Positions 42,049 to 53,274 are shown, numbered from the stretch's first letter. The stretch: 64,000 bases of DNA from Streptomyces avicenniae (GCF_000719135.1 NZ_JOEK01000011.1:124001-188000); one strand, 5' to 3'. Notes: generated by a model from the sequence alone, not told the origin. Numbers and translations are program-made.

Positions 42049-43458
42049 GTGAAGAGCGCCGTGGAGACCCTGAACCCCACCCGGGTTCGGCTCACTGTCG
42101 AGGTGCCCTTCGAGGAACTCAAGCCCAGCCTCGACGCGGCGTACCGGAAGATCAACCAGCAGGTGACGGTGCCCGGCTTCCGCAAGGGCAAGATCCCGGC
42201 CCGCATCATCGACCAGCGTTTCGGCCGTGGCGCCGTGCTGGAGGAAGCGGTCAACGAGGCGCTGCCGAAGTTCTACAGCGAGGCCGTGACCGAGGGCGAG
42301 CTGAACCCGCTGGGCCAGCCCGAGGTGGACATCACCGAGCTGCGCGACAACGAACTGCTGACCTTCACCGCCGAGGTGGACATCCGCCCCGAGCTGACGA
42401 TCCCGGACTACTCCGGCATCGAGGTCACCGTGGACGCGGTCGAGATCCCCGAGGAGGACGTGGACGAGGCCGTCGAGCGGCTGCGTGACCGCTTCGCCTC
42501 CACCACCGTGGTCGAGCGGGCCGCCGCCGAGGGCGACGTCGTGAAGATCGACCTCGAAGCCCGCGTGGACGGCGACGTGCTGGACGACGGCGTCGCCCAG
42601 GGCGTCAACTACACGATCGGTTCCGGCCAGATGCTGGACGGTCTCGACGAGGCCGTCACCGGCCTGGAGGCCGGGGGCACCGCCACCTTCACCAGCGAGC
42701 TGAAGGGCGGCTCCGCGGCCGGGCAGGAGGCCGAGGTGACCGTCACGGTCGAGACCGTCTCCTCCCGCGAGCTGCCGGAGCTGGACGACGACTTCGCCCA
42801 GCTGGCCAGCGAGTTCGACACCCTGGCCGCGCTCCGCGAGGACAGCACCCGCCGCCTCGGCGACGAGCGCAGGTACCAGCAGGCCACCGAGGCGCAGGAG
42901 AAGGTGCTCGACGCCCTTCTCGAACTGGTCGAGGTCCCGATGCCGCAGAAGCTCCTCGCGGACGAGATCGAGACCCGCAAGCACAACCTGGAGCACCACC
43001 AGCTGCCCCAGCTCGGCATGGACTTCGACGCCTACCTGAAGCTCCAGGAGAAGACCGCCGACGAGTTCGACGAGGAGCTGCGCGAGCAGGCCGAGAAGGG
43101 CATCAAGACCCAGTTCGTGCTGGACCAGATCGCCCGCGTCGAGAACCTCAACGTCAGCCAGGAAGAGCTGACCGAGCACCTCATGCGCCGCGCGCAGTCC
43201 TCCGGCATGAGCCCCGACCAGTTCGCCAAGGCCGTCGTCGAGGGCGGCCAGGTGCCGATGCTCGTCGGCGAGGTCACCCGCGGCAAGGCCCTGGCCCTGG
43301 TGGTCGAGTCCGTCACCGTCAAGGACAGCAACGGCGAGCCCGTCCGGCTGGACGACGAGGAGGAGGACGCCGCCTCCGACGCCGACGCGCAGGCCGACGT
43401 CACCGCGGACGCGGCCGAGACCGTCGCCGACGGCGAGCAGGCCGCCGACAAGTCCTGA
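42049..43458 (+). CDS. tig: Trigger factor
   Basis: 469 residues. The ribosome-associated chaperone that meets nascent chains. The N-terminal ribosome-binding domain has the GFRKGKIP signature (about 45-52), the middle FKBP-type prolyl isomerase domain includes [12 protein letters not shown] and [13 protein letters not shown], and the helical C-terminal domain extends to an acidic tail ([16 protein letters not shown]). GTG 42049 is used because AAGGAG is 8 bases ahead. It is followed by a strong terminator and then clpP1. Confidence 0.97.
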   Translation: MKSAVETLNPTRVRLTVEVPFEELKPSLDAAYRKINQQVTVPGFRKGKIPARIIDQRFGRGAVLEEAVNEALPKFYSEAVTEGELNPLGQPEVDITELRDNELLTFTAEVDIRPELTIPDYSGIEVTVDAVEIPEEDVDEAVERLRDRFASTTVVERAAAEGDVVKIDLEARVDGDVLDDGVAQGVNYTIGSGQMLDGLDEAVTGLEAGGTATFTSELKGGSAAGQEAEVTVTVETVSSRELPELDDDFAQLASEFDTLAALREDSTRRLGDERRYQQATEAQEKVLDALLELVEVPMPQKLLADEIETRKHNLEHHQLPQLGMDFDAYLKLQEKTADEFDEELREQAEKGIKTQFVLDQIARVENLNVSQEELTEHLMRRAQSSGMSPDQFAKAVVEGGQVPMLVGEVTRGKALALVVESVTVKDSNGEPVRLDDEEEDAASDADAQADVTADAAETVADGEQAADKS

Positions 43459-43521
43459 CCCCGCCGCGCGGACCGGGACCCGGCGCTCCGCCGGGCCCTG
43501 GCGCGGGCATGAACCGGCCAT

Positions 43522-43554
43522 GGTCCCGGCCCCGGAACGCCCGGGGTCGGGACC
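43522..43554 (+). terminator. Terminator of tig
   Basis: GGTCCCGGCCCCGG pairs with CCGGGGTCGGGACC (14 pairs, one G-U in RNA), loop AACGC, 63 bases beyond the tig stop. Confidence 0.8.
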
Positions 43555-43557
43555 CTG

Positions 43558-43571
43558 CGCTCACAGCGAAC
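43558..43571 (+). promoter_or_regulatory. ClgR-type activator box ahead of clpP1
   Basis: On the minus strand this reads GTTCGC-TGTGA-GCG, exactly the GTTCGC-N5-GCG pattern recalled for ClgR, which activates clpP1, clpC and lon in Streptomyces. TAGGGT at 43610-43615 can serve as the -10 element, while the -35 position is poor, as expected for an activated promoter. Confidence 0.65.
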
Positions 43572-43609
43572 AGTTCCCTGGTCGGGATGGGTCCGTCGGT
43601 ACCGCGCGT

Positions 43610-43615
43610 TAGGGT
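43610..43615 (+). promoter_or_regulatory. Candidate -10 box of the clpP1 promoter
   Basis: TAGGGT lies 75 bases ahead of the clpP1 start and about 39 bases downstream of the ClgR-like box. No good -35 hexamer stands at the right distance. Confidence 0.4.
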
Positions 43616-43690
43616 CCGTAAGTACAACCCGGACGTCGAGTGACGGCCAGGCGGATGCCGCCGGCCGTCCGAGAATGAGCAGGTGGATAC

Positions 43691-44305
<615 letters not shown>

Positions 44306-44375
44306 GCCCACCCCGCGCGCGCGAAGCCGAGATCCCAGCCGAGACAGCAGCCGATCCCAAGGCGGTTTACACCAG

Positions 44376-45026
44376 ATGAACAACTTCCCCGGTTCGGGCC
44401 TCTACGACCGTCTCCCGGCCGAGGCCCGCTACGTCGTCCCGCGCTTCGTCGAGCGCACCTCGCAGGGCGTGCGCGAGTACGACCCGTACGCGAAGCTCTT
44501 TGAGGAGCGCGTGATCTTCCTCGGCGTGCAGATCGACGACGCCTCCGCGAACGACGTCATGGCCCAGCTGCTCTGCCTGGAGTCGATGGACCCGGACCGC
44601 GACATCCAGATCTACATCAACAGCCCCGGCGGCTCGTTCACGGCGCTGACGGCCATCTACGACACGATGGAGTTCGTCAAGCCGGACATCCAGACCGTGT
44701 GCATGGGCCAGGCGGCCTCCGCGGCGGCCGTCCTGCTCGCGGCGGGCACCCGTGGCAAGCGGATGGCGCTGCCGAATGCGAGGATTCTCATCCACCAGCC
44801 GTACAGTGAGACGGGACGCGGTCAGGTCTCCGATCTGGAGATCGCCGCCCGTGAGGTCGCGCGCATGCGGACCCAGCTGGAGGAGATGCTCGCGAGGCAC
44901 TCCACCCAGCCGATCGAGCAGATCGCGGACGACATCGAGCGCGACAAGATCCTCACCGCGGGCGAGGCCGTCGAGTACGGCCTGATCGACCAGATCGTGA
45001 CGACCCGGTCCTCGACCGCGGTCTGA
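44376..45026 (+). CDS. clpP2: ATP-dependent Clp protease proteolytic subunit 2
   Basis: 216 residues. Ser in [14 protein letters not shown], His in [10 protein letters not shown], Asp in [11 protein letters not shown]. The N-terminal extension [21 protein letters not shown] is longer than that of ClpP1 and is the usual difference between the two actinobacterial subunits. ATG 44376. It partners ClpP1 upstream and ClpX downstream. Confidence 0.96.
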   Translation: MNNFPGSGLYDRLPAEARYVVPRFVERTSQGVREYDPYAKLFEERVIFLGVQIDDASANDVMAQLLCLESMDPDRDIQIYINSPGGSFTALTAIYDTMEFVKPDIQTVCMGQAASAAAVLLAAGTRGKRMALPNARILIHQPYSETGRGQVSDLEIAAREVARMRTQLEEMLARHSTQPIEQIADDIERDKILTAGEAVEYGLIDQIVTTRSSTAV

Positions 45027-45144
45027 GCACGGCGGGCGGCGCACGCCAGGCGGCACCCCCGCAGGACCTGTACGACCCAGCACGACCAGCAAGCACCCGG
45101 TACGACCGGTACCACCAGCACAGAGCGGGAACGTGACTGGCCGC

Positions 45145-45193
45145 CCCCTTTTGACGGGAAGGCCCCGTGGAGGGGGATTCCCGTCAAGGGGGG
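45145..45193 (+). terminator. Long RNA hairpin between clpP2 and clpX
   Basis: CCCCTTTTGACGGGAA (45145-45160) pairs with TTCCCGTCAAGGGG (45178 on) through 16 pairs if two G-U pairs are allowed, with a 17-base loop. The G-U pairs form only in the plus-strand RNA. No run of T follows, so it could be a partial terminator or an attenuator before clpX. Confidence 0.5.
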
Positions 45194-45284
45194 CCACTCG
45201 CCCCGGGCGACAAGGTACCGTCGTCTACAGAAAGCATCAGTGCGCCGTCTCCCCGGCGGTGCGCAGGCGAAGGGGAAGCACCTC

Positions 45285-46586
45285 GTGGCACGCATCGGTG
45301 ATGGCGGCGATCTGCTCAAGTGCTCGTTCTGCGGCAAGAGCCAGAAACAGGTGAAGAAGCTCATCGCGGGCCCGGGGGTCTACATCTGCGACGAGTGCAT
45401 CGACCTGTGCAACGAGATCATCGAGGAGGAGCTGGCCGAGTCGCCGGACTCCGACCTCGGCGAGCTGCCCAAGCCCCGGGAGATCTACGACTTCCTGGAG
45501 AGCTACGTGGTCGGCCAGGAGGACGCCAAGAAGGCGCTCTCCGTCGCCGTGTACAACCACTACAAGCGGGTGCGGGCCAGCGAGGCCGACTCCGGCAGCT
45601 CGCGTGACGAGGTCATCGAGATCGCCAAGTCGAACATCCTGCTGCTCGGGCCCACCGGCTCAGGCAAGACGCTGCTCGCCCAGACCCTCGCGCGGATGCT
45701 GAACGTCCCCTTCGCGATCACCGACGCGACCGCGCTCACCGAGGCCGGGTACGTCGGCGAGGACGTCGAGAACATCCTGCTCAAGCTGATCCAGGCGGCC
45801 GACTACGACATCAAGAAGGCCGAGCAGGGAATCATCTACATCGACGAGATCGACAAGGTCGCCCGCAAGAGCGAGAACCCGTCGATCACGCGCGACGTCT
45901 CCGGGGAAGGCGTCCAGCAGGCGCTGCTGAAGATCCTGGAGGGCACCACGGCGGCCGTGCCGCCGCAGGGCGGGCGCAAGCACCCGCACCAGGAGTTCCT
46001 CCAGATCGACACCTCCAACGTGCTGTTCATCGTCGGCGGCGCCTTCGCCGGTCTCGACGACATCATCCGCGCCCGGTCCGGGGCGCGCGGCATCGGCTTC
46101 GGCGCGGACATCCGCTCCAAGCGCGACCGGGACGCCGCGGAACTGCTCGCGGACGTCCTGCCGGAAGACCTGGTGAAGTACGGCATGATCCCCGAGTTCA
46201 TCGGGCGGCTGCCGGTCATCACCTCGGTGCACAACCTCGACCGCGAGGCCCTGCTGCGCATCCTCGTGGAGCCGCGCAACGCGCTCGTCAAGCAGTACCA
46301 GCGCCTCTTCGAGCTGGACGGCGTCGAGCTGGAATTCGACCTCCCGGCGCTGGAGGCCATCGCCGACCAGGCCATCCTGCGCCGCACCGGCGCGCGCGGC
46401 CTGCGGGCGATCATGGAGGAGGTCCTCATGTCGGTGATGTACGAGGTGCCGTCCCGCCAGGACGTCGGCCAGGTCGTCATCACGGAGGACGTCGTCCGCT
46501 CCAACGTGAACCCGACGCTCGTCCCGCGCTCGCGGCTCGCCAAGCAGCGCGGCCCCGGCACCACGCCGCACGAGAAGACGGCCTGA
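45285..46586 (+). CDS. clpX: ATP-dependent Clp protease ATP-binding subunit ClpX
   Basis: 433 residues. The N-terminal zinc-binding domain (CSFCGKS...[10 protein letters not shown]) recognises substrates and adaptors; the AAA+ module has Walker [13 protein letters not shown] (about 122-133), Walker [10 protein letters not shown] and the sensor region; the C-terminal small domain ([14 protein letters not shown]) completes the ring. It unfolds proteins and feeds them to ClpP1P2. GTG 45285 follows AAGGGGAA. The 258-base gap from clpP2 holds a long hairpin, so clpX may have partly separate control. Confidence 0.97.
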   Translation: MARIGDGGDLLKCSFCGKSQKQVKKLIAGPGVYICDECIDLCNEIIEEELAESPDSDLGELPKPREIYDFLESYVVGQEDAKKALSVAVYNHYKRVRASEADSGSSRDEVIEIAKSNILLLGPTGSGKTLLAQTLARMLNVPFAITDATALTEAGYVGEDVENILLKLIQAADYDIKKAEQGIIYIDEIDKVARKSENPSITRDVSGEGVQQALLKILEGTTAAVPPQGGRKHPHQEFLQIDTSNVLFIVGGAFAGLDDIIRARSGARGIGFGADIRSKRDRDAAELLADVLPEDLVKYGMIPEFIGRLPVITSVHNLDREALLRILVEPRNALVKQYQRLFELDGVELEFDLPALEAIADQAILRRTGARGLRAIMEEVLMSVMYEVPSRQDVGQVVITEDVVRSNVNPTLVPRSRLAKQRGPGTTPHEKTA

Positions 46587-46619
46587 GCGGCGGCGGCGGA
46601 CCGCCGCGTACCGCACGGA

Positions 46620-46656
46620 GGGGCGGGGCCCGGATCTGCGATCCGGGCCCCGCCCC
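46620..46656. terminator. Bidirectional terminator after clpX
   Basis: A 16-base-pair perfect stem of GGGGCGGGGCCCGGAT and its complement, loop CTGCG. It lies between convergent clpX and the Pro/Gly-rich membrane gene. Confidence 0.9.
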
Positions 46657-46682
46657 TTGCCGTGTCCGGTCCCGCGCACGGG

Positions 46683-47789
46683 TCAGGCGGACTCGCTCGT
46701 GTCCGCCTCCTCGACGGGGGTGAGCGCGTCCACCCGCAGCTGGGCCGCCGCGGCGGCGGCGTCCTCCGCCGGGACATCGACGTTGCCCTGCCCGTTGACG
46801 CTCTGGAGCACGACCGCGCCGAGCGTGCTGGTGTCGCCCCAGACACAGACCGGGATCTGCACCATCTCCTGGAGCACCGGGTCCATGACGTCGGCGTCCT
46901 GGCACTTCATGACGGCGTCCCCGAGCCCCTCGGGGGTGTACGCCTGCGGCTCGCCGACGAGCGTGAACTCCTCCATGGCCTCCTGCTCCGAGGCGACGTA
47001 GGCGAAGAGGGCGTCCACGGCGGCGGCCGGGTCCTCGACCTCGCCCCACATGCCGATGACGTTGAGCGTCGTCACCGTGCGCTCGCCCAGCTCCGAGGGG
47101 TCGGTCATGCCGAGCAGCTCGGTGGGGGAGATGCCGCCGACGTACTGGGCCGTGGTGCCCTCCGCGTCCTGAAGGCCCAGGCGCGCCAGCTCCTCGGGCG
47201 GGGCGTCGCTTGAGTCCTGCGCCGGGGCGAGGATCGCGTAGTCGCCGGAGAGGCTGGGCAGGTCGAGCCGGTAGGAGACGCCTTCGGCGAGCTGCCCCTC
47301 GCCGTCCCCGCCGCCACCGCCGCCCGGCTCGTCGTCGTCACCGCCGGAGAGCAGCACGATCCCGCCGCCCACCAGGACGGCGAGGACCACGACGACGGCG
47401 CTCACGATGCCGATCGTCTTCCCCCGGCCGCCGCCGCCCGGCGGCGGCACCTGGCCGTAGGAGGGCTGCCCGTACGGCGGTTGCCCGGGGGGCTGCTGGC
47501 CGTAGGCCCCCGGCTGCCCGTACGCCCCCGGCTGCCCGTACCCGCCCGGCTGGCCCTGCGGCGGCTGCGGCTGCCAGTACGGGCCCGGCTGCGCGGGAGG
47601 CTGGTGCTGCGGGTATCCGTAGCCCTGTCCGCCGGGCGCCGCGCCACCCTGCCCGAACGGCCCGGGCCCGGCGGGCTGGCCGTAGCCACCGCCCTGCGGG
47701 GCGCCGTACGGGCCCGGCTGACCTGGCTGCCCCGGCGGCGGTCCCTGCGGGGGCTGCTGCCCGTACGGTCCGGGTTGGTTGTGACTCAT
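46683..47789 (-). CDS. Membrane protein with Gly/Pro/Gln-rich cytoplasmic tail
   Basis: 368 residues. The first 115 or so residues are Gly, Pro, Gln and Tyr repeats ([16 protein letters not shown] units). One membrane segment ([22 protein letters not shown]) follows, then an acidic Gly linker and an extracellular domain of about 190 residues ([35 protein letters not shown]). This layout is common in Streptomyces surface proteins whose roles are undefined. ATG 47789. It is divergent from valS. Confidence 0.8.
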   Translation of the reverse strand: MSHNQPGPYGQQPPQGPPPGQPGQPGPYGAPQGGGYGQPAGPGPFGQGGAAPGGQGYGYPQHQPPAQPGPYWQPQPPQGQPGGYGQPGAYGQPGAYGQQPPGQPPYGQPSYGQVPPPGGGGRGKTIGIVSAVVVVLAVLVGGGIVLLSGGDDDEPGGGGGGDGEGQLAEGVSYRLDLPSLSGDYAILAPAQDSSDAPPEELARLGLQDAEGTTAQYVGGISPTELLGMTDPSELGERTVTTLNVIGMWGEVEDPAAAVDALFAYVASEQEAMEEFTLVGEPQAYTPEGLGDAVMKCQDADVMDPVLQEMVQIPVCVWGDTSTLGAVVLQSVNGQGNVDVPAEDAAAAAAQLRVDALTPVEEADTSESA

Positions 47790-47969
47790 CGTTGCATCCC
47801 CTCACAAGCGCTCCGTGCGGCGCTTCCGCTCATCCTGTCGGACGGCATGCATGTATGTACATCTGATCGCGGTGCGATGCCCCACACCCCCCTCGTCATC
47901 CTCCGTCATGCCGGGGGGTTCCGGACGGGGAGGGGGCATTCTGGTTCGAACTCGGGACACGCGTCCTCG

Positions 47970-47975
47970 TAGACT
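47970..47975 (+). promoter_or_regulatory. Candidate -10 box for leaderless valS mRNA
   Basis: TAGACT is followed by seven bases and then the GTG of valS at 47983. There is no Shine-Dalgarno before the GTG. The -35 region is weak. Confidence 0.45.
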
Positions 47976-47982
47976 GACCGTC

Positions 47983-50610
47983 GTGACCGAGAACACTCAG
48001 CCGCCCGCCTCCGGGCCCCACAGCACCCCAGCCGATCTGCCGACGCAGTACACACCGGCCGACGTAGAGGGGAAGCTGTACGAGCGCTGGGTAGACCGGG
48101 GCTGGTTCAGGGCCGACGCGAAGAGCGACAAAGAGCCGTACACCGTCGTCATCCCGCCCCCCAACGTCACCGGCAGCCTGCACGTCGGCCACGCCTTCGA
48201 ACACACGCTGATCGACGCCCTGACCCGCCGCAAGCGCATGCAGGGGTACGAGACGCTGTGGCAGCCCGGCATGGACCACGCGGGCATCGCCACGCAGAAC
48301 GTCGTCGAGCGCGAGCTGGCCAAGGAGGGCCTGTCCCGCCACGACCTCGGGCGCGAGGCGTTCGTCGAGCGCGTCTGGCGCTGGAAGGACGAGTCGGGCG
48401 GCCAGATCTCCGGCCAGATGCGGCGCCTCGGCGACGGCGTGGACTGGGACCGTGAACGTTTCACCATGGACGAGGGCCTGTCGCAGGCCGTCCAGACGAT
48501 CTTCAAGCGCCTGTACGACGACGGGCTGATCTACCGCGCCGAGCGCATCATCAACTGGTGCCCCCGCTGTCTGACGGCGCTGTCCGACATCGAGGTGGAG
48601 TACCAGGAGGACGAGGGCGAACTCGTCTCCATCCGCTACGGCGACGGCGAGGACTCGCTGGTCGTGGCGACGACCCGCGCCGAGACGATGCTCGGCGACA
48701 CCGCCGTGGCCGTCCACCCGGACGACGCGCGCTACCGGCACCTCGTCGGCCGCCGGATCGCCCTGCCGCTGACCGACCGCACCATCCCGGTCGTCGCCGA
48801 CGCGCACGTGGACCCGGAGTTCGGCACGGGCGCCGTCAAGGTGACGCCCGCGCACGACCCGAACGACTTCGAGATCGGCCGCCGCCACGACCTGCCGCAG
48901 ATCACGGTCATGGACGAACGCGCCGTCATCACCGTGCACGGCCCGTTCCTCGGCCTCGACCGCCTTGAGGCCCGCTCCGCCGTCGTCGCCGCGCTGCGCG
49001 CCGAGGGCAGGATCGTCGCCGAGAAGCGCCCGTACACGCACTCCGTCGGGCACTGCTCGCGCTGCAAGACCACGATCGAGCCCCGCGTCTCGCTCCAGTG
49101 GTGGGTCAAGGTCGGCCCGCTCGCGAAGGCGGCGGGCGACGCCGTGCGCGACGGGCAGGTGACGATCCACCCGAAGGAGATGACCTCCCGCTACTTCGAC
49201 TGGGTGGACAACCTCCACGACTGGTGCATCTCACGGCAGTTGTGGTGGGGCCACCGCATCCCGGTCTGGTACGGGCCCGACGGCGAGGTCCGCTGCGTCG
49301 GCGCCGACGAGGAGCCGCCGACCGGCGAGGGCTGGCACCAGGACACCGACGTCCTCGACACCTGGTTCTCCTCGGCCCTGTGGCCGTTCTCCACGCTCGG
49401 CTGGCCCGAACAGACCGAGAGCGTCGAGAAGTTCTACCCGAACTCGGTCCTCGTCACCGGCTACGACATCCTGTTCTTCTGGGTCGCGCGGATGATGATG
49501 TTCGGCCTGTACGCGATGGACGGCACCCCGCCGTTCCACACGATCGTGCTGCACGGCATGGTCCGCGACCAGTTCGGCAAGAAGATGTCCAAGTCCTTCG
49601 GGAACAGCGTCGATCCGCTCGTGTGGATGGACGCGTACGGCTCGGACGCCGTCCGCTTCACGCTCGCGCGCGGCGCGAACCCCGGCGTGGACGTCCCCGT
49701 CGGCGAGGACTGGGTCCAGGCATCCCGCAACTTCGCCAACAAGGTCTGGAACGCCACGCGTTTCGCCCTCCTCAACGGCGCGACGGTGACCGGCCCGCTG
49801 CCGGACGCCGCCGAACTCGGCCCCGCCGACCGCTGGATCCTCTCCCGGCTGAACGCCGTGGTCGCCGAGGTGGACGGCTACTTCGAGGACTACCAGTTCG
49901 CCAAGCTCAGCGACGCCCTCTTCCACTTCGCCTGGGACGAGGTCTTCGACTGGTACGTCGAGCTGTCCAAGACGACGTTCGCCGCGGGCGGCCGGGCCGC
50001 CGAGGTGTCCCGCCGCGTCTTCGGCGAGGTCCTGGACGTGACGCTGCGCCTGCTGCACCCGCTGATGCCGTTCGTCACCGAGGAGATGTGGACGTCGCTC
50101 ACCGGCGGCGAGTCCGTCGTCGTCACCGACTGGCCGACCGACTCCGGCTTCCGCGACCGCGCCGCCGAGGACGAGCTGGCCGCCGTCAGGAAGCTCGTCA
50201 CCGAGGTGCGCCGGTTCCGCGCCGACCAGGGCCTCCAGCCGGGCCAGCGCGTCCCGGCCACCCTGGACCTGTCGGGCACCGGCCTGGAGGCGCACGAGGA
50301 GGCCATGCGCGCCCTCCTGCGCCTCCAGGCGCCAGGCGAGTCCTTCGAGGCCACGGCGACCCTCCCGGTCGGCGGCGCCACCGTCGCGCTCGACCTCCAC
50401 GGCGTCATCGACTTCGAGGCGGAACGCAGGCGGCTCACGAAGGACCTGGCCACGGCGGAGAAGGAGCTGGCCCAGACCACCGCGAAGCTGGGGAACGAGG
50501 CGTTCCTCGCCAAGGCCCCCGACCACGTCGTGGACAAGATCCGCGGTCGCCGCGCCGCCGCGGAGGCCGACATCGCCCGCATCGGGACACAGCTCGCACA
50601 GCTCCCGTAG
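47983..50610 (+). CDS. valS: Valyl-tRNA synthetase
   Basis: 875 residues, normal length. Attaches Val to tRNA-Val in the cytoplasm. Class I signature HVGH (about 66-69) after PPPNVTGSL, the CP1 editing domain (about 190-350), KMSKS (about 534), the tRNA-binding helices and the C-terminal coiled-coil arm (from about 810; [18 protein letters not shown]). GTG 47983 is chosen because TENTQPP follows and the open frame upstream runs over the divergent promoter. The leader seems to be absent. Confidence 0.97.
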   Translation: MTENTQPPASGPHSTPADLPTQYTPADVEGKLYERWVDRGWFRADAKSDKEPYTVVIPPPNVTGSLHVGHAFEHTLIDALTRRKRMQGYETLWQPGMDHAGIATQNVVERELAKEGLSRHDLGREAFVERVWRWKDESGGQISGQMRRLGDGVDWDRERFTMDEGLSQAVQTIFKRLYDDGLIYRAERIINWCPRCLTALSDIEVEYQEDEGELVSIRYGDGEDSLVVATTRAETMLGDTAVAVHPDDARYRHLVGRRIALPLTDRTIPVVADAHVDPEFGTGAVKVTPAHDPNDFEIGRRHDLPQITVMDERAVITVHGPFLGLDRLEARSAVVAALRAEGRIVAEKRPYTHSVGHCSRCKTTIEPRVSLQWWVKVGPLAKAAGDAVRDGQVTIHPKEMTSRYFDWVDNLHDWCISRQLWWGHRIPVWYGPDGEVRCVGADEEPPTGEGWHQDTDVLDTWFSSALWPFSTLGWPEQTESVEKFYPNSVLVTGYDILFFWVARMMMFGLYAMDGTPPFHTIVLHGMVRDQFGKKMSKSFGNSVDPLVWMDAYGSDAVRFTLARGANPGVDVPVGEDWVQASRNFANKVWNATRFALLNGATVTGPLPDAAELGPADRWILSRLNAVVAEVDGYFEDYQFAKLSDALFHFAWDEVFDWYVELSKTTFAAGGRAAEVSRRVFGEVLDVTLRLLHPLMPFVTEEMWTSLTGGESVVVTDWPTDSGFRDRAAEDELAAVRKLVTEVRRFRADQGLQPGQRVPATLDLSGTGLEAHEEAMRALLRLQAPGESFEATATLPVGGATVALDLHGVIDFEAERRRLTKDLATAEKELAQTTAKLGNEAFLAKAPDHVVDKIRGRRAAAEADIARIGTQLAQLP

Positions 50611-50656
50611 CGGGCCTGTCGGTGGTCCTCCGTACACTGGCCCCATGAACGGCACA

Positions 50657-50700
50657 CCCCGTGTCCGGCCCCGCCGTCAGGCGGCGGTCCGGGCGCGGGG
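50657..50700 (+). terminator. GC-rich hairpin between valS and folC
   Basis: CCCCGTGTCCGG and CCGCCG pair with CGGCGG and CCGGGCGCGGGG, allowing two G-U pairs, with a 5-base loop and small bulges. It probably ends or attenuates valS transcription; no T-run follows. Confidence 0.5.
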
Positions 50701-50736
50701 TGGGGGCGTGGGCGGAGAAGCGAACGGAATGACGCA

Positions 50737-52287
50737 GTGACTGACAGTCCTACCGGTGGCAGCCCCAGGGACGAGTTCCCCGGGGACGAGGGGCACGTCC
50801 CCGCGGACCCGTTCGAGGAGATCGTCGCGGCCGAACGCGACCGCGACCCCGACCTCGCCGTCATCGAGGCGGGCAGCCGCACGCTGCGCTCCCAGCCCGG
50901 CACCGCGCGCGCCGAGGACATCCCGGCGCGCCCCGCCGACCCCGCGCTCGACCAGGCCCTGCGGGAGGTGGAGGCCGAGCTGTCCGGGCGCTGGCCCGAG
51001 ACGAAGCTCGACCCCTCCGTCGTCCGCATCCAGGCGCTCATGGACGTCCTGGGCGAGCCGCAGCGCGCCTACCCGTCGATCCACATCACCGGGACCAACG
51101 GCAAGACCAGCACGGCCCGCATGATCGAGACGCTCCTCACCGCCTTCGACCTGCGCACCGGGCGGTTCAGCAGCCCGCACGTCCAGTCGATCACCGAGCG
51201 CATCAGCCTCGACGGCGCGCCGGTGTCGGCCGAGCGCTTCATCGCCGCGTACGAGGACATCAAGCCGTACGTCGAGCTGGTGGACGCCCGGCAGGACTAC
51301 CGGCTGTCCTTCTTCGAGGTGATGACGGGCATGGCGTACGCCGCCTTCGCCGACGCCCCGGTGGACGTCGCCGTGGTCGAGGTCGGCATGGGCGGCACCT
51401 GGGACGCCACCAACGTCATCGACGCCCAGGTGGCCGTCCTCACCCCGATCTCCCTGGACCACACCGACCGGCTCGGCGACACCCCGGCACGGATCGCCGT
51501 CGAGAAGTCGGGGATCATCAAGCCGGACGCCCGCGTCGTCCTCGCCCAGCAGACCGTGGAGGCCGCCTCCGTCGTGCTGCGCAAGGCCGTCGAGGTGGAC
51601 GCCACCGTGGCCAGGGAGGGCCTGGAGTTCGGCGTCCTGTCCCGCGAGGTCGCGGTCGGCGGGCAGCTGCTGACGCTGCGCGGCGTCGGCGGCGACTACC
51701 CCGACATCTTCCTGCCCCTCCACGGCGAGCACATGGCGCACAACGCGGCGGTCGCCCTCGCGGCGGTCGAGGCGTTCTTCGGCATCGGCGGCGGCCGGGA
51801 GGCGGGCACGCTCGACCAGGACGTCGTCCGGGGCGCGTTCGCCACCGTGACCTCGCCAGGACGCCTCGAAGTGGTCCGCAGCAGCCCCACCGTCATCCTC
51901 GACGGCGCGCACAACCCGGCCGGGGCCCAGGCCGCCGCCGCGGCGGTCACCGAGGCGTTCGGCTTCAGCCGCCTCGTCGGCGTCGTCGGCACGAGCGAGG
52001 GCAAGGACGCGCGCGGCCTGCTTGAGGCGTTCGAGCCGGTCATGACCGAGGTCGTGATCACCGGGAACACCAGCCACCGCGCCCTCGACCCCGACCGGCT
52101 GGCCGCGCTCGCCGTCGAGGTGTTCGGCGAGGACCGCGTGCAGGTCGAGCCCCGGCTCGACGACGCCCTGGAGGCGGCCATCGCGCTCGCCGAGGAGGAG
52201 CACGAGTACGCAGGGGCCGGTGTCCTGGTCACCGGCTCGATCATCACGGTCGGCGAGGCCCGCCTGCTGCTGGGGAGGAACCGCTGA
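50737..52287 (+). CDS. folC: Folylpolyglutamate synthase / dihydrofolate synthase
   Basis: 516 residues. Adds glutamate to dihydropteroate and to folates. The ATP-binding loop GTNGKTST is at about 118-125, followed by SSPHVQSITERI and the Mur-ligase-like C-terminal domain (ILDGAHNPAGAQAA). An acidic N-terminal extension of about 65 residues precedes the domain and is common in Streptomyces. GTG 50737. Its stop shares one base with the ATG of the DUF4233 gene (TGATG). Confidence 0.95.
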   Translation: MTDSPTGGSPRDEFPGDEGHVPADPFEEIVAAERDRDPDLAVIEAGSRTLRSQPGTARAEDIPARPADPALDQALREVEAELSGRWPETKLDPSVVRIQALMDVLGEPQRAYPSIHITGTNGKTSTARMIETLLTAFDLRTGRFSSPHVQSITERISLDGAPVSAERFIAAYEDIKPYVELVDARQDYRLSFFEVMTGMAYAAFADAPVDVAVVEVGMGGTWDATNVIDAQVAVLTPISLDHTDRLGDTPARIAVEKSGIIKPDARVVLAQQTVEAASVVLRKAVEVDATVAREGLEFGVLSREVAVGGQLLTLRGVGGDYPDIFLPLHGEHMAHNAAVALAAVEAFFGIGGGREAGTLDQDVVRGAFATVTSPGRLEVVRSSPTVILDGAHNPAGAQAAAAAVTEAFGFSRLVGVVGTSEGKDARGLLEAFEPVMTEVVITGNTSHRALDPDRLAALAVEVFGEDRVQVEPRLDDALEAAIALAEEEHEYAGAGVLVTGSIITVGEARLLLGRNR

Positions 52288-52622
52288 TGCGCACGCTCTG
52301 CGCCAGTACGCTCGTCGGGGAGTTCATCGTCATCGCGCTCGCCGGGCTCGCCCTCGGCCAGCTGTCCGACGTCCCCACCGGCACCCTGTGGACCGTCAGC
52401 GGCATCGCCATGGCGCTGTGCCTCCTGGTGTGCGGGCTCATCACCCGCCCCGGCGGGATCCAGCTCGGCTGGGTGCTCCAGGGCGGGCTGATCGCGTCCG
52501 GGTTCGCCCTGCCCGCCATGTTCGTCCTCGGCGCCGTGTTCGCCGGTCTGTGGTGGGCCTCGATCCACTACGGCCGCCGCGTGGACGACATACGCGCGGC
52601 CCGCGAGCGCGCCACCGCCTGA
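52287..52622 (+). CDS. DUF4233 membrane protein
   Basis: 111 residues with about four hydrophobic segments (TLVGEFIVIALAGLALGQL, LWTVSGIAMALCLLVCGLI, LGWVLQGGLIASGFALP, MFVLGAVFAGLWWASIHYG) and a charged C-terminus. It fits the DUF4233 family, which usually follows folC in actinobacteria. Function unknown. Translationally coupled to folC. Confidence 0.85.
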   Translation: MRTLCASTLVGEFIVIALAGLALGQLSDVPTGTLWTVSGIAMALCLLVCGLITRPGGIQLGWVLQGGLIASGFALPAMFVLGAVFAGLWWASIHYGRRVDDIRAARERATA

Positions 52623-52706
52623 CGTCGCGTCCCCACCCCGCGCCCGCTCCGGCCCACGGCCATGTCAACTGCCGGGCCCTGATGCGGAAGGGTGTGCGCC
52701 AGCGGG

Positions 52707-52712
52707 TAATCT
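52707..52712 (+). promoter_or_regulatory. Candidate -10 box of the ndk promoter
   Basis: TAATCT lies 40 bases ahead of the ndk ATG in a 130-base gap. No convincing -35 hexamer is seen at the normal distance. Confidence 0.35.
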
Positions 52713-52752
52713 TGCTGCCCCGCCGTCCTCCCTGTTGTCAGGAGCCGCGTCC

Positions 52753-53166
52753 ATGAGCCAGCGCACCCTTGTCCTGTTGAAGCCGGACGCCGTCCGCAGA
52801 GGACTTGTCGGTGAGATCCTCGGCCGGATCGAGCGCAAGGCCGACTGGACCATCGCCGCGCTGGAGTTGCGCACCCTGGACCGCGCCACGCTGGAGACGC
52901 ACTACGCCGAGCACGTCGGCCGCCCGTTCTACGAGCCGCTGCTCGCGTTCATGTCCTCGGCCCCCAGCGTCGCGCTGGTCGTGGAGGGGGAGCGGGTGAT
53001 CGAGGGACTGCGCGTCCTCGCCGGTCCCACCGACCCGATCACCGCCGCGCCCGGCTCCATTCGGGGGGATTACGGCACGATCGTGCGCGAGAATCTGATT
53101 CACGCCTCGGATTCCGAGGACTCGGCCGAGCGCGAGTTGAAGATCTTCTTTCCCGGGCTCGACTGA
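52753..53166 (+). CDS. ndk: Nucleoside diphosphate kinase
   Basis: 137 residues. Transfers the gamma phosphate between nucleoside triphosphates and diphosphates through a phosphohistidine. LVLLKPDAVRRGLVGEIL is at the start, GSIRGDYG is conserved, and the active His is in ENLIHASDS (about 116). ATG 52753 with AGGAG at 52740-52744 is preferred over an ATG six codons upstream. A monocistronic unit is likely. Confidence 0.97.
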   Translation: MSQRTLVLLKPDAVRRGLVGEILGRIERKADWTIAALELRTLDRATLETHYAEHVGRPFYEPLLAFMSSAPSVALVVEGERVIEGLRVLAGPTDPITAAPGSIRGDYGTIVRENLIHASDSEDSAERELKIFFPGLD

Positions 53167-53189
53167 GCGGAATGAGCGACACGGCCTGA

Positions 53190-53206
53190 GCTGACGTCAC
53201 GTCAGC
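53190..53206. promoter_or_regulatory. Perfect inverted repeat upstream of mreB
   Basis: GCTGACGT-C-ACGTCAGC, 17 bases, contains the smaller palindrome TGACGTCA. It sits 69 bases ahead of the sigma-E-like -35 element, a position where a transcription factor could act. With a one-base centre it cannot fold as a terminator. Confidence 0.45.
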
Positions 53207-53274
53207 GGAAACGGGGCGCCACGCCCGGTTCACCTGAAAGCAGTCCGCCATTCCGGTATGTACAGTCGAACGAG

